This document shows, in pieces, positions 1 through 9,021 of a DNA stretch of 64,000 nt. The translations under genes were made by a program, and so were the position numbers. The DNA comes from Mycobacterium sp. (GTDB lineage Bacteria > Actinomycetota > Actinomycetes > Mycobacteriales > Mycobacteriaceae), in contig JAHFVD010000020.1 in NCBI GenBank assembly GCA_023264735.1, forward strand, positions 1 to 64,000, written 5' to 3'. The notes under the pieces were generated by a model. The model saw nothing but the letters and a program-made list of their open reading frames with translations. It was not told the DNA's origin and ran no database searches. Numbering within the stretch: the stretch's first letter is position 1; every line of letters begins with the position of its first letter.

Positions 1-2590
1 CGGCGAGCTCCTCACGGCTGGTGCTTCCGGTCTTGGCCATGGCTCGCAGCACATGACTTTCGACGGTGCGGACCGACAGTGTCAGGCGCTCGGCAATCGC
101 GCGGTTGGACAGCCCCTGACCGATCAGCATCGCGATTTCCCGCTCCCGCTCGGTCAGCGGCAGCGGTTCGGCGGCCTGGCGCAGCGCCGGCGTGACCAGC
201 CCACCGCAGCCTTCGGCCAGCGCCGCGGCGCGGGTCGAACACCCCAGAGCCGACCCGCGCTGGCCGTGACGCCGGTACGCAAGGGCGGCGTGCGCGGCTG
301 CGTCGACGGCGGCGACCACATCACCCAGCTCTTCGAAACCGTCTGATACCAAAGACAGTTCGCCACCATCGCTATCCTGCAAGGCGGCGGCGAAGCGGGC
401 GACCAGCCCTACCCTTGGTCCCTCGACAATGGACTCCAGCTCGGCCAATCGTGCGGCACGGGTTCGGTCTCCGAACTGGGTGGCTGTTTGCAGACAGAGG
501 ACCTCGGCAGCGAATTGGCCTTTTTCCGAGGCTCTTTCGGCAGCCGACAGGCAGCCGCCGATCGCCTCGCTCACCGCGCCTTGGCTCGCCAGCACCCACG
601 CGCGGGCCAGACTTCGCTCATAGTCCAGCGACCTGAACGGGCGCCGAACGTTGTCGAGCTCGGCCAGCCGCGCGGCCGCCTCGTCGGTGTCACCGTGCAT
701 CGCGAGTGCGGTCACCAGCACGACGTCGTAGCGGAACCCCCACCCCATGACATGACCGGCGGCAGAGAGGCCGAGCGTGGCTTGTTTCAACAACTGGCAC
801 GCCGAATCGAGCTGCCCTGCGCCCAGCGCGGCCCGGCCGGCCACCGCGGCTCCGAGCAGATGAGCATCGCCGGGAAGGTCGTCGCCTTGGCTGCGCACTT
901 GGGCAGCCACCGCGACAGCGTCGCGGACCCGGCCGGCCAGCAACAGTGCCGTGAGATGGGCATCGGCGATGTTGAACCGCATCTGAGGGGCATCGAAGCG
1001 ACGGGTTGCGGCGAGGTATCCGGCGTCCGCGCGAGCCTCCGCCTCGGCGGTCTTGCCCGCCTCACCCGAGATCACCGTGAGTGCCCAGCCGATCTCGGCA
1101 CCGACAACCGGGGGCAGGTCGTCGAGCACGAGTTCCTTCGCCGCCCGCGCAGCGGCCTGCGGGTCGTCGGTGGCGAACCAATGCACCGTGCGGAAGGCGC
1201 CGAGGTAGCCGAGTGCTTGCGGTGTGGTGATGCCGGATGCCTGGTCGACGATCTCGATCGCACGTTTCGGATTGCCGAGCGCCCAGAGCATGTTGCTGGC
1301 ACGCAGAAAGGCGAGGCGGGCCCGGTCGACGTCGGTGAGCGCGCCGGTGGACACTCCGTCGAGGACCGCATCGGCTTCCTCGCCCCGCGACAACCAGGAG
1401 AGTGCGTGCGCCCGAACGAAATTCGGCTCGGGTCCGGCGCCTGCGGCAACTGCGGCCTCGGCAAGTCGATCGGCGAGCTGCAGGTCCGCCATCCACACCG
1501 CGCCGTGTGCCGCCCGAATGAGAAGATCGGTGTCGGGTGGCAGATCGGACTCCATGCCCAACGCCGCCCGCTTCACGACAGCCCGAATATCTTCGGCATC
1601 AACAGCTTTGGATAATTCGCTGGCGACCAGTCCGCGAAGTCGGCGTAGCCGGGTCAACGAAGCGCGCCGCCGCCGTACCTCGCTGTAGATCGGGTGAGCA
1701 ACCCGTACCTGGACCCTGCCGCCGTCGGGCTCGAGTGTGACGAGATTGCGGTTCTCAGCCTCTTCAATCGCTGCCGGATCGGTGATTCGCATGAGCGTGT
1801 CCAGATCGATCGGCTCGGCGACAGCCAGCACGTCGATCACGTCGCCGACGGGGGCGGGAAGCGTGCCGATCCGGGATTCGACCAACCCGATCAGATCCGC
1901 AGGCAGATCAGGATCGCCGCTCCACCGCCAGGTGTCGCGCTGCGGTGCGAGTCGCCCGTGTGCCACCTCCTGCTCGACGATATTGCGCAGGTACAGGGCG
2001 TTACCGCCCGTCAACTTCCAAAGTCGTTGCGCTGAACTGGGTTCTACGGCGCCGGTAAGAGTGGCGGCGAGTACCGCTGTGGTCTCGTCGAGGGACAGCG
2101 GCTGGACGTCGAGGCGATCGAACGGGGAGGACGTCCAAACCTCCTGCAGTGCCGAGGGAACGGGCTCACCGTCGCGCACGGTCAAGACCACCGTGGCGAC
2201 GTTGCGCTGAACGAGCTGATGAACGACGAATATCGACAGATCGTCCAGCAGGTGCGCGTCGTCGACTGCCAGCACCACTCGAGCACCCGAGCGCCGGGAG
2301 ACCAACGAATCGATGACGCCGCGCACCAACTGGACGGTCTCAGTTGCCCCGGGCTGAGTCCAGGCAGTGAAGGCGCCTAACGGAATAGACCGGGCCGAGG
2401 ACGCACCCACGACCCACCTGACCTCGAATCCCCGCGAGTTGGCGAAACTCAGCGCCTCCCGCGCAATCCGGGTCTTGCCGACGCCGGCCGCGCCGGACAC
2501 GACGACTCCCGCGACGTCGGGGGCCGCGATCGCGGACTCGATGGTTCGCATCTGCCCGGTCCGGCCGATCAGTGGCCACGACAAGCGCAT
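1..2590 (-). CDS. LuxR-family AAA-type transcriptional regulator (C-terminus cut by window edge)
   Basis: An uninterrupted frame runs from the ATG at 2590 to the left edge (863 codons visible). Residues 33-40 read GAAGVGKT, a Walker A P-loop, and a Walker B-like stretch (LAVDDAHLL) follows about 70 residues later. A long alpha-helical, TPR-like middle precedes a C-terminal LuxR helix-turn-helix (LTEREREIAMLIGQGLSNRA, then TVESHVLRAMAKTGSTSREE) at the cut end. This is the MalT/LAL-type architecture: an ATP-dependent signal-sensing activator that binds DNA through the C-terminal HTH. The start lies 3 bp after the stop of the P450 gene, so it is probably the last gene of the ferredoxin-reductase-P450 operon and may control it or a linked catabolic pathway. 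The ligand cannot be read from sequence. Only a few C-terminal residues appear to be missing. Confidence 0.9.
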   Translation of the reverse strand, partial: MRLSWPLIGRTGQMRTIESAIAAPDVAGVVVSGAAGVGKTRIAREALSFANSRGFEVRWVVGASSARSIPLGAFTAWTQPGATETVQLVRGVIDSLVSRRSGARVVLAVDDAHLLDDLSIFVVHQLVQRNVATVVLTVRDGEPVPSALQEVWTSSPFDRLDVQPLSLDETTAVLAATLTGAVEPSSAQRLWKLTGGNALYLRNIVEQEVAHGRLAPQRDTWRWSGDPDLPADLIGLVESRIGTLPAPVGDVIDVLAVAEPIDLDTLMRITDPAAIEEAENRNLVTLEPDGGRVQVRVAHPIYSEVRRRRASLTRLRRLRGLVASELSKAVDAEDIRAVVKRAALGMESDLPPDTDLLIRAAHGAVWMADLQLADRLAEAAVAAGAGPEPNFVRAHALSWLSRGEEADAVLDGVSTGALTDVDRARLAFLRASNMLWALGNPKRAIEIVDQASGITTPQALGYLGAFRTVHWFATDDPQAAARAAKELVLDDLPPVVGAEIGWALTVISGEAGKTAEAEARADAGYLAATRRFDAPQMRFNIADAHLTALLLAGRVRDAVAVAAQVRSQGDDLPGDAHLLGAAVAGRAALGAGQLDSACQLLKQATLGLSAAGHVMGWGFRYDVVLVTALAMHGDTDEAAARLAELDNVRRPFRSLDYERSLARAWVLASQGAVSEAIGGCLSAAERASEKGQFAAEVLCLQTATQFGDRTRAARLAELESIVEGPRVGLVARFAAALQDSDGGELSLVSDGFEELGDVVAAVDAAAHAALAYRRHGQRGSALGCSTRAAALAEGCGGLVTPALRQAAEPLPLTEREREIAMLIGQGLSNRAIAERLTLSVRTVESHVLRAMAKTGSTSREELA

Positions 2591-2593
2591 TCT

Positions 2594-3880
2594 TCAGAGG
2601 GTAGCTTTCTGCTGGGGGGCGATCGAATCGAAATCCACCCACAGGTGCTGTGGGCCCCGGAACACCTGATTGTGCCGGTACACCGGGGGATCGACGACCA
2701 GTTTCGGGGAGGACACCCGGCTCAGGAACGCTTCCAGCGCGAGATTGACCTCCAGGCGGGCCAGCGGTCCGCCCATACACGTGTGAATGCCGCTGCCCCA
2801 GCCGAAGTGTTCGTTGTCCTCGCGCAGCGGGTCGAACCGGTCCGGGTTGGGGAACCGGCGTGGATCACGGTTGGCCGCCGCATAGATCAGGTGCACCGCC
2901 GCGCCGGCCGGGATCACCGTCCCGCCGATCTCGATGTCCGCGGTGGCGCTGCGGCTGGGGAAGAACTGCACCGCCGACTGCAGCCGTTGCACCTCCTCGA
3001 TCGTGCGCGGAATCAGCTCGGGGCGGCCACGAACCAGCTCCCATGAACCCGGATTGCGCAGCAGCGTCATCACACAGTTGGTGATCGTGTTGACCGTGGA
3101 ATCGTGTCCGGCGACGAGCAGCAGTGACGCGTTGGCCGTGGTCTCTTCCACCGACATCGGCCCGTCCGGCCCGTCGTCGTGCAGCAGCCCGGACAGCAAG
3201 CCTTCACCCGGTTCCTTCGCGTACTTTTCGACGAGGTCGCGCAGGTAGCCGTCCAGCGCGGCGGTGCTGGCGACAGCCTTCGCCGCCAACGCCCGGCCCT
3301 CCTCGGTGTCCCGTTCGGGGCCGAGGTTGGTGCCCTTCATGAAGTCGAAGATCCAGGCGTGGAATGTGGGTTCGTCCTGGACGGGTATGCCGAGGATCTT
3401 GCAGATCACCGCGACGGGGATGGGGTAGGCGAAATCGTCCACCACGTCGAAGCGGGACTTGCCGTCGGCCGCGATCGTGTCGAGCAGGCTGTTGGCCAGC
3501 TCGGTGATGAACGGTTCCATACTGGGGATCAGGTCGGGGGAATGCGGCGGGCCGAAATGTCGCATCACTTGGCGGCGCATCCGGTCGTGGTCGGGTGGAT
3601 CGGACACGATGATGCTGGAATCTTTGCCATAGCTCGCCATGTTCTGCGTGCCGGGCTCGGGGTCAGGCTTTTCGCCAAGCATGCCCGACGGGCTGCGGCT
3701 GATGTCGGAGCTGATCCGCGGGTCGTGGGCCAACGCGAGCAGTTCGGGGTAGCCGGTGACGACGTAGGTTTTCTCGGACACCTTGGCCACCGGCGTCTTT
3801 CGGAGTTCCTCGAAGTACGGGTACGGGTCAGGCCGGTTGTCGAACTTCATCGCCTCGGCCCAGGCGGTTTGGGCATCCAT
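2594..3880 (-). CDS. cytochrome P450 monooxygenase
   Basis: A 428-residue soluble bacterial P450. The heme-binding loop FGWGSGIHTCMGG places the axial cysteine near residue 368. The I-helix oxygen-activation motif AGHDST and a K-helix ExxR (EEVQR) are present. The ATG at 3880 is preferred because AAGGAG sits 5 nt upstream, overlapping the reductase stop; an upstream GTG at 3886 is in frame but falls against the Shine-Dalgarno. Ferredoxin and ferredoxin reductase genes lie directly upstream, giving a complete three-component class I P450 system with the redox partners co-encoded. The substrate is unknown; mycobacterial P450s of this size act on sterols, terpenes, fatty acids and xenobiotics. 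Confidence 0.95.
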   Translation of the reverse strand: MDAQTAWAEAMKFDNRPDPYPYFEELRKTPVAKVSEKTYVVTGYPELLALAHDPRISSDISRSPSGMLGEKPDPEPGTQNMASYGKDSSIIVSDPPDHDRMRRQVMRHFGPPHSPDLIPSMEPFITELANSLLDTIAADGKSRFDVVDDFAYPIPVAVICKILGIPVQDEPTFHAWIFDFMKGTNLGPERDTEEGRALAAKAVASTAALDGYLRDLVEKYAKEPGEGLLSGLLHDDGPDGPMSVEETTANASLLLVAGHDSTVNTITNCVMTLLRNPGSWELVRGRPELIPRTIEEVQRLQSAVQFFPSRSATADIEIGGTVIPAGAAVHLIYAAANRDPRRFPNPDRFDPLREDNEHFGWGSGIHTCMGGPLARLEVNLALEAFLSRVSSPKLVVDPPVYRHNQVFRGPQHLWVDFDSIAPQQKATL

Positions 3881-3889
3881 GCTCACTCC

Positions 3890-5296
3890 TTAAGCGCGAG
3901 GGCGGAATTCGGCAGCGCGTGAGGTCGGATCATGTCCGGTCAGGACGACGTCGGGAATGCCGGTCTGCTCGCGCGGATCGGGGAACCGGGCAGGCATTGG
4001 TTCGGCATTGGCAGGCCGGTCGAAACCCGGTGGCGGCGGCGGAAACGGTGCCGATTTCTCGATCAGCGAGGCGTAATAGGGCAGCCACTTGCCGTGGTTG
4101 AACGTCACCGCGCCGACGATGCGACCCTTGTAGCCGTATGCCGCAGCGAACCGGCGATCTTCTACTGAGCCCTGAGTGAAGACGATCTCGTCGCCGAACG
4201 AACAGACGCCGGCGCCCTTGATGTTGACACCGAATTGGCCGGACCAGAATGAGGGCAGCGGTAGGTGCGGCCGCCTGTCCAGTCCGAGGGTGATCATATT
4301 GTTGGCGGCCACTTCGGCACCGGAAACCGCATTGTCCCAATGCTCTTGGGACATGAATTCGTATTCGTAGAGGACGTGCGGGGCTCGCGCGACGTCGCCG
4401 GCGACGAAGATGTTGTCGGTCACCACGCCGTTGATGTCGAAGGCGCGGCAGCCGGCGTCACAGGCGACACCCCAGAACCCGGTGGCCAGTTGGGCGTCCT
4501 CGAGCCATTCGACGTTGCGGATCGAGCCGAGTGAGGCCACGACCACGTCGACTTCGATGGCCGTCCCATCAGACAGGTGCGCCTGCCGTACATGACCTGA
4601 CCCGTCGCCGTCGAGGGCGTTGACCGCCACGCCCGTGCGCAGATCCACTCCCGCCTCGAGCTGCATCTGCGCGGCGATATCACCGATCACCCCGCCCAGC
4701 GCACCGACCAGCGGGGCTTTGCCGCGCTCGGCGACCGTCACCTCGAGGTCGAGATCGCGGCAGACAGAGGCGATTTCGGAGCCGATGAAGCCCGACCCGA
4801 CAATCAGGACTCGGCGCGGGCGGTCTTTGAGCGCCGCCGCCAGCTTGGCCGCGTCGTCGGACGTTCGGACGGTGAACAGTCCCTGCAGGCCGGCTTCCTC
4901 GGGGTTGAACCATGGCCGCGCCCGCGTTCCGGTGGTGATCAACAACCGGTCGTAGTCCACTTTCTCGCCGTTGGCCAGCAGTACCTGATTGTTGGCGCGG
5001 TCGAGGCCGACCGCGGCGACACCCAACCGCCAGGTGGCGTCGATCGGCCGCAGCCGGGGCAACTTGGTGTTGTCGGCAGGGACCCAGCCCTTGAGCACCT
5101 GCTTGGACAGCGGGGGCCGATCGTAGGGTTCGTGCGGTTCGTCGCCGATGATCGTCAGCTCGCCCCGGAAACCCTTCTCCCGCAATGCCTCAGCGGCACG
5201 CAGCCCAGCCAGTGAGGCGCCGACGATGACGATGCGGCCCTCCGCGCGGAAGGCCTCGACGAGCTGGCTGACCAGGGTGTGCGTGCTCCTGGTCAT
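3890..5296 (-). CDS. FAD-dependent NAD(P)H:ferredoxin reductase
   Basis: A 468-residue flavoprotein. An N-terminal FAD-binding Rossmann motif (IVGASLAGLRAAEAL, about residues 23-37) and a second dinucleotide-binding motif for NAD(P)H (VLIVGSGFIGSEIA, about residues 168-181) are visible. A late FAD motif follows (DNIFVAGDVAR). It should pass electrons from NAD(P)H to the adjacent ferredoxin and on to the P450. The ATG overlaps the ferredoxin stop by 4 nt (ATGA), implying translational coupling. About 20 residues precede the first nucleotide-binding strand, slightly longer than usual, and the proline-rich tail (PFPPPPPGF) is a family-atypical extension. Confidence 0.93.
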   Translation of the reverse strand: MTRSTHTLVSQLVEAFRAEGRIVIVGASLAGLRAAEALREKGFRGELTIIGDEPHEPYDRPPLSKQVLKGWVPADNTKLPRLRPIDATWRLGVAAVGLDRANNQVLLANGEKVDYDRLLITTGTRARPWFNPEEAGLQGLFTVRTSDDAAKLAAALKDRPRRVLIVGSGFIGSEIASVCRDLDLEVTVAERGKAPLVGALGGVIGDIAAQMQLEAGVDLRTGVAVNALDGDGSGHVRQAHLSDGTAIEVDVVVASLGSIRNVEWLEDAQLATGFWGVACDAGCRAFDINGVVTDNIFVAGDVARAPHVLYEYEFMSQEHWDNAVSGAEVAANNMITLGLDRRPHLPLPSFWSGQFGVNIKGAGVCSFGDEIVFTQGSVEDRRFAAAYGYKGRIVGAVTFNHGKWLPYYASLIEKSAPFPPPPPGFDRPANAEPMPARFPDPREQTGIPDVVLTGHDPTSRAAEFRPRA

Positions 5297-5508
5297 TTGG
5301 TGTCCCGGTCCGCAGGCGGATCGACCTCCAGGATGATCGCCTGTACGGGGCAGGACGCCGCCGCGCGCAACACTCGCTGGCGTTGTGAATCGTCCGGGTT
5401 GGGGTTGTAGGCCAGGGCCTCTTCACCGAGGAGCTCGAAAACGTCCGGCGCCAGCGGCACGCACTGGGCATAGCCCTGGCACTTGTTGAGATCGACAACC
5501 AACCGCAT
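5293..5508 (-). CDS. P450-associated ferredoxin (3Fe-4S type)
   Basis: A 71-residue acidic ferredoxin. Cluster ligands are seen as CQGYAQC near the N-terminus and SCPVQA near the C-terminus. The position that is the second cysteine in 4Fe-4S ferredoxins is tyrosine here (C-x-x-Y-x-x-C...C-P). This matches the CXX?XXC(X)nCP group of mycobacterial P450 ferredoxins, which mostly carry a 3Fe-4S cluster or a cluster with a non-cysteine ligand. It is the first gene of a coupled operon with the reductase and P450 and is their expected electron carrier. Confidence 0.93.
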   Translation of the reverse strand: MRLVVDLNKCQGYAQCVPLAPDVFELLGEEALAYNPNPDDSQRQRVLRAAASCPVQAIILEVDPPADRDTK

Positions 5509-5530
5509 GAGCGGACACTAGACGTGTCCG

Positions 5531-5899
5531 TCAAATAACGCTGGCTATTTCGGCCTTCAACGGAATGTTGCAGCGGTTGCGCAGGTCGACTCCGGGCTGG
5601 CGGATGGCGTTGAGCTCGTCGCGCACCTGCGGGTTGGCGGCCAGGTAGTCCTTCGTCTTCTGCTTGGCGTCGGATTTCGCCAACCCCTGCAGGCTGGTGA
5701 GGAAGTCGTTGACGTCGGGATGAGTGAACAGATACGTCGTCATACCCGCAGACACGCCGGTCATCACCGCGGTCACGTCGCCGGCCGTGCAGCCCGGAAT
5801 GGGGTCCGCGCTTGCGGTTCCCGTCGTGCCTACAAGTACCGCGCCGGTAGCCAGAACGACTGCGGCGGCACGGCCAAGGTATCGATTTGCAGACTTCAT
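5531..5899 (-). CDS. secreted hemophore-like (Rv0203-type) protein
   Basis: A 122-residue protein whose signal peptide (positive start, hydrophobic core, cleavage after ASA near residue 31) leaves a small helical domain of about 90 residues. The mature part has two cysteines (about residues 37 and 110) and the pattern YLFTHPDVNDFL followed by ANPQVRDELNAIRQP. This resembles the M. tuberculosis heme-binding protein Rv0203 and its mycobacterial relatives. The likely role is heme binding in the periplasm or cell wall. The start at 5899 is the only one that gives a signal peptide. It is on the same strand as the P450 operon, 22 bp downstream of the... upstream ferredoxin start, so it is transcribed separately toward it. 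The heme role is by family resemblance. Confidence 0.8.
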   Translation of the reverse strand: MKSANRYLGRAAAVVLATGAVLVGTTGTASADPIPGCTAGDVTAVMTGVSAGMTTYLFTHPDVNDFLTSLQGLAKSDAKQKTKDYLAANPQVRDELNAIRQPGVDLRNRCNIPLKAEIASVI

Positions 5900-5949
5900 G
5901 CGGCGGAGTCTAGTGGGTACGATTGCGCAAACCGACACAAAGGACAGCC

Positions 5950-6213
5950 ATGTCACGGATACGCCAGTTGCTGCTTGTGCCCGCCGCCGGGATCGGTATT
6001 GCCGCCGCCGTACTGTGCGCTCCGATCGCAGCGGCGGACACCACCTCGACGACCGCACCACTACCCAATTGCGAAACCTACGACGGCAGCTCCGTCGTCG
6101 GCGGGCAGACCACGATGTGCGAGACGCCGGGCAATGTCCAACTGAACTCGACACCGCAGCAGTACCCCGGTGAAGAGCCGTTCTATGGCTTCCCGGCCTT
6201 CGGCTTCTGGTGA
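5950..6213 (+). CDS. small secreted hypothetical protein
   Basis: An 87-residue protein. The first 30 residues form a clear Sec signal peptide (RQLLLVPAAGIGIAAAVL, then APIAAADT). The mature part is short, with two cysteines (about residues 43 and 59), low predicted structure and an aromatic, glycine-rich tail (FYGFPAFGFW). I do not recognise the family; it resembles small exported mycobacterial proteins of unknown function. The last codon overlaps the next gene by 4 nt (GTGA), so it is translationally coupled to the epoxide hydrolase. It is divergent from the hemophore-like gene, with only 50 bp between starts. Confidence 0.75.
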   Translation: MSRIRQLLLVPAAGIGIAAAVLCAPIAAADTTSTTAPLPNCETYDGSSVVGGQTTMCETPGNVQLNSTPQQYPGEEPFYGFPAFGFW

Positions 6214-7310
6214 CCGATATCCGTCCGTTCCGGATCGACGTACCTGACGAGGTTCTCGCCGATCTGCGTGACCGGCTCGCGCGCACTCGCTGGCCCGAGC
6301 GGGAATGCGTGGACGACTGGTCGCAGGGGATTCCGCTGGACTACACCCGCGAACTGGCTGCCTACTGGGCCGACGAATACGACTGGCGCGAGCGCGAAGC
6401 GAAGCTCAATCGGTTCGACCAGTTCGTCACCGAGATCGACGGGCTGGACATCCATTTCATTCACCAGCGCTCCTCGAATCCCGATGCGCTACCGCTGATC
6501 ATCACGCACGGCTGGCCCGGCTCGGTGGTCGAATTCACCAAGGCGATCGAACCGCTGACCGAGGACTTCCACGTGGTGTGCCCGTCGTTGCCGGGCTACG
6601 GGTTCTCCGGCAAGCCGAGTTCGACCGGCTGGGGGATCGAGAAGATCGCGCAAGCGTGGGACACCCTGATGGGGCGGTTGGGCTATCAGCGATACGGCGC
6701 CCAGGGCGGTGACTGGGGTGCGGCGGTGACCACCCAGATCGGCCGCAACGGCGGGAACTGCATCGGCATCCACACCAATATGCCGGTGGCCTTCCCGAGC
6801 GGTGGTCTGGACAATCCCACGCAGGAGGAGAAGGACGCCCTGGCGGCGGGGGAGTACTACGCGAATTGGGATTCCGGCTATTCGAAGCAGCAGTCCACGC
6901 GCCCACAGACACTCGGCTACGGATTGGCCGACTCCCCGGTGGGGCAGCTGGCCTGGATCGTGGAGAAGTTCTGGGGGTGGACCGACTGCGACGGACATCC
7001 CGAGAACGCGCTCACCCGCGACGAACTGCTCGACAACGTGATGATCTATTGGGTCACCAACGCCGCGACCTCATCGGCCCGGCTGTACTGGGAGAGCTTC
7101 CGGTTCTTCGGTGCCCCTGGCAAGGTCGAGGTGCCCACCGGGATAGCGCGATTCCCGAAGGAGATCATGCGTCCCCCGCGTAGCTGGTGCGAGAACGGTT
7201 ACAACGTCACGCACTGGACGGACATGCCCCGCGGCGGGCATTTCGCTGCGTTCGAGCAGCCGGAGTTGTACGTCGAGGACGTGCGGGCGTTCTTCGCGAC
7301 GCTGCGCTGA
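6210..7310 (+). CDS. epoxide hydrolase (EHN-domain, alpha/beta hydrolase)
   Basis: A 366-residue protein with the N-terminal EHN domain typical of microsomal-type epoxide hydrolases (about residues 3-105, FRIDVPDEVLADLRDRLART), then an alpha/beta hydrolase fold. The oxyanion motif HGWPGS, nucleophile elbow GGDWGA (Asp nucleophile) and a C-terminal RGGHFAAFEQPE carrying the catalytic His are all present. It should open epoxides to diols through a covalent Asp ester. The start is GTG at 6210, overlapping the stop of the upstream secreted-protein gene. Together with the nearby P450 it could detoxify or catabolise an epoxide intermediate (inference). Confidence 0.93.
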   Translation: MTDIRPFRIDVPDEVLADLRDRLARTRWPERECVDDWSQGIPLDYTRELAAYWADEYDWREREAKLNRFDQFVTEIDGLDIHFIHQRSSNPDALPLIITHGWPGSVVEFTKAIEPLTEDFHVVCPSLPGYGFSGKPSSTGWGIEKIAQAWDTLMGRLGYQRYGAQGGDWGAAVTTQIGRNGGNCIGIHTNMPVAFPSGGLDNPTQEEKDALAAGEYYANWDSGYSKQQSTRPQTLGYGLADSPVGQLAWIVEKFWGWTDCDGHPENALTRDELLDNVMIYWVTNAATSSARLYWESFRFFGAPGKVEVPTGIARFPKEIMRPPRSWCENGYNVTHWTDMPRGGHFAAFEQPELYVEDVRAFFATLR

Positions 7311-7311
7311 A

Positions 7312-7566
7312 TCAGGTCGTCTCGACCAGTTCGAATTCCTGGTCGAAGCGCACGTGGGCAAGTCCGCCGCGGGCTCGCCGGCCCGACGGCAGCGACGGGT
7401 GTTCCAGCCAGATGGAGACGCCGGGAGAATTCCCGTCCTCGCGTCGCTCGATCCGAATCATCTTCGCCGCGTAGACGTAGCCGGACTCCGGGTCGTGGAT
7501 GCTCACGAACTTCCCGACGTGCTCCTGGGTCAGGTCGCCGGCTTTGATTCTGGTGTTGGCGGTCAC
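7312..7566 (-). CDS. small conserved protein of unknown function
   Basis: An 84-residue, beta-strand-rich protein (KFVSIHDPESGYVYAAKMIR, then WLEHPSLP). The GTG start at 7566 overlaps the stop of the TetR gene by 4 nt, so it is translated from the same message. The sequence is well behaved in codon use, and its end is 2 bp from the convergent epoxide hydrolase stop. I do not recognise a family; small hydrophilic proteins of this kind occur as second genes in TetR operons. No catalytic motif is visible. Confidence 0.65.
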   Translation of the reverse strand: MTANTRIKAGDLTQEHVGKFVSIHDPESGYVYAAKMIRIERREDGNSPGVSIWLEHPSLPSGRRARGGLAHVRFDQEFELVETT

Positions 7567-8210
7567 GAGTCGACGGCTTCGATCAGCGCACCCGGGATGC
7601 TCGGGACGCGTTTGATGGCGTCGAGCAGCGCGTGGGCGCCCTGCTCGGCCAGGTGATCGGCGTCGACCGACGGGTCGAGGACCCGCTGGCGGCACAGTTC
7701 GAAAGTGAACGCGAGCCAGGCGTATACGACCACCCGCAGGTCGCGTTCGACCTTGGAGTCCAGATCTCCGCGCACCACATCGGTGATCGCGGCCATGATG
7801 CGCTGCATCTGGCGCTCGTTGTCGACGTCGTCGATGCCGCGCAGCACCGGGTCTGTGCGGCCCATCCCGATATAGGCCGCCCACGCGCCGTGCGGATGCT
7901 CCTCGTCGTAGCGGATGTAGGCCAGCACGCCGGTGCGCAGCCGGTCGAACAAGGTCTGGCCGTCGGCCGCCGGGGTGTTGGTGGCTTCGAACAGACGCTC
8001 GCTCTCGGCCCGGACGACGGCGGCGAAGAACGCCCGCTTGTCGGGAAAGTAGTGGTACATCAGCGCCCGCGAGACTCCGGCGCGCTCGGCGATCTCGTCG
8101 ATGCGGACCTCGTCGTACGGGCGCTGGCCGAACACCTCAGCGCCCAGGGCGAGCAGCTCGTTGCGCCGGTCATCGGGCGACAGGCGGCGACGTGCGGGTG
8201 ATTCCGGCAT
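7563..8210 (-). CDS. TetR/AcrR family transcriptional regulator
   Basis: A 215-residue regulator with an N-terminal TetR helix-turn-helix (residues about 12-60: RRNELLALGAEVF, then IAERAGVSRALMYHYFPDK) and a helical ligand-binding C-terminal domain. The DNA-binding helices are complete. The start at ATG 8210 gives a normal N-terminus; an in-frame ATG at 8228 would add six residues. A TGTTG-N9-CAACA inverted repeat (8218-8236) lies over the start region and could be an autoregulatory operator. It is coupled to the small gene that follows. Confidence 0.92.
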   Translation of the reverse strand: MPESPARRRLSPDDRRNELLALGAEVFGQRPYDEVRIDEIAERAGVSRALMYHYFPDKRAFFAAVVRAESERLFEATNTPAADGQTLFDRLRTGVLAYIRYDEEHPHGAWAAYIGMGRTDPVLRGIDDVDNERQMQRIMAAITDVVRGDLDSKVERDLRVVVYAWLAFTFELCRQRVLDPSVDADHLAEQGAHALLDAIKRVPSIPGALIEAVDS

Positions 8211-8268
8211 GGTGACATGTTGACACATGTACAACAGCGTCACTGCGTAAGACCGCGGTGGACAGCGC

Positions 8269-9021
8269 CTATTCGTCGGCCGGGCGCAGGGCGGTGATCC
8301 CGGTAAGGATGAGATCGATCCCTGCGAGAAACTGTTCATGGTCGTCGTGCTCACGCATCTGGTCTGCGACGGCCTGAGTGAACGGATAGTCCTCAGGGTC
8401 GAGCTCTGCCCAGGCTGTCGCGACAGCGTCGAGGAATTCGGTGCGATCCGCGTCAGACGGGAGTAGGCGGGCGTAGGTGGCGTTCTGGGAAGCGGCGCCG
8501 AGGATGTACTGGACAAGTACCGACGTCGTGGTAAACCAGCTGGCTTCGGGCACGCCGAGCGCGCGAATCAGTTGACCAACGCTTTCCAGGATCTGCGGCT
8601 TCGCCGCCTGCCAGCTGCCCTCGGTAGGCGGTGGTGTCGTCACCGTCCACGAGCTGTCGGACAGCGGGGCCGCTACCCAGGGGTGGCCGTCAATCGCGTC
8701 GAAGAGGCTCAGTGCAAGCGAACGAATCCTGTCCTGCGGCGAACTGTCGACTGACTCGTTGGACCCAGTGGGCTCGAATTGCCGGGCGCCCGACAGGGCG
8801 CCAGCGATGACAGCGTCAGTAGCGGCGCCCAACAGCTCACCCTTATTCGCCACGTGCCAATAGATCGCCCCATATCCGGTGGCGAGGCGCTCGGTCAATG
8901 CCCGAAACGTGAGTCCGCCCTCGCCGTGCGCGTCGAGGAGCTCGACGGCGGCCTCGACGATGCGCTCGCGGGAAAGGGCATCCGTGCGCCGCGGGGCGCG
9001 ACCCGCCCGTGTCGTTGCCAC
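8269..9021 (-). CDS. TetR/AcrR family transcriptional regulator with TetR_C-type domain
   Basis: A 250-residue regulator. The HTH (LSRERIVEAAVELLDAHGEG, then YGAIYWHVANKGELLGA) is followed by a larger C-terminal domain of the TetR_C type, as in tetracycline-repressor-like proteins. The GTG at 9021 is chosen because the following residues (ATTRAGRAPRRTDALSRERI) match the usual short basic lead-in to the HTH; an in-frame start at 9081 would add 20 residues. It lies between the other TetR gene and the monooxygenase-domain gene, all on the minus strand. A likely operator pair lies further upstream at 9481-9524. Confidence 0.88.
   Translation of the reverse strand: MATTRAGRAPRRTDALSRERIVEAAVELLDAHGEGGLTFRALTERLATGYGAIYWHVANKGELLGAATDAVIAGALSGARQFEPTGSNESVDSSPQDRIRSLALSLFDAIDGHPWVAAPLSDSSWTVTTPPPTEGSWQAAKPQILESVGQLIRALGVPEASWFTTTSVLVQYILGAASQNATYARLLPSDADRTEFLDAVATAWAELDPEDYPFTQAVADQMREHDDHEQFLAGIDLILTGITALRPADE

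Noticed and set aside
488-1615. A 375-codon open frame on the + strand
   Set aside because: It is antisense to the LuxR-type regulator, has no recognisable domain and reflects the open complementary frame of a GC-rich gene.
8218-8236. TGTTG-N9-CAACA as a firm TetR operator
   Set aside because: Only the outer five bases of each arm match, so it is mentioned under the TetR gene and not listed as a separate site.
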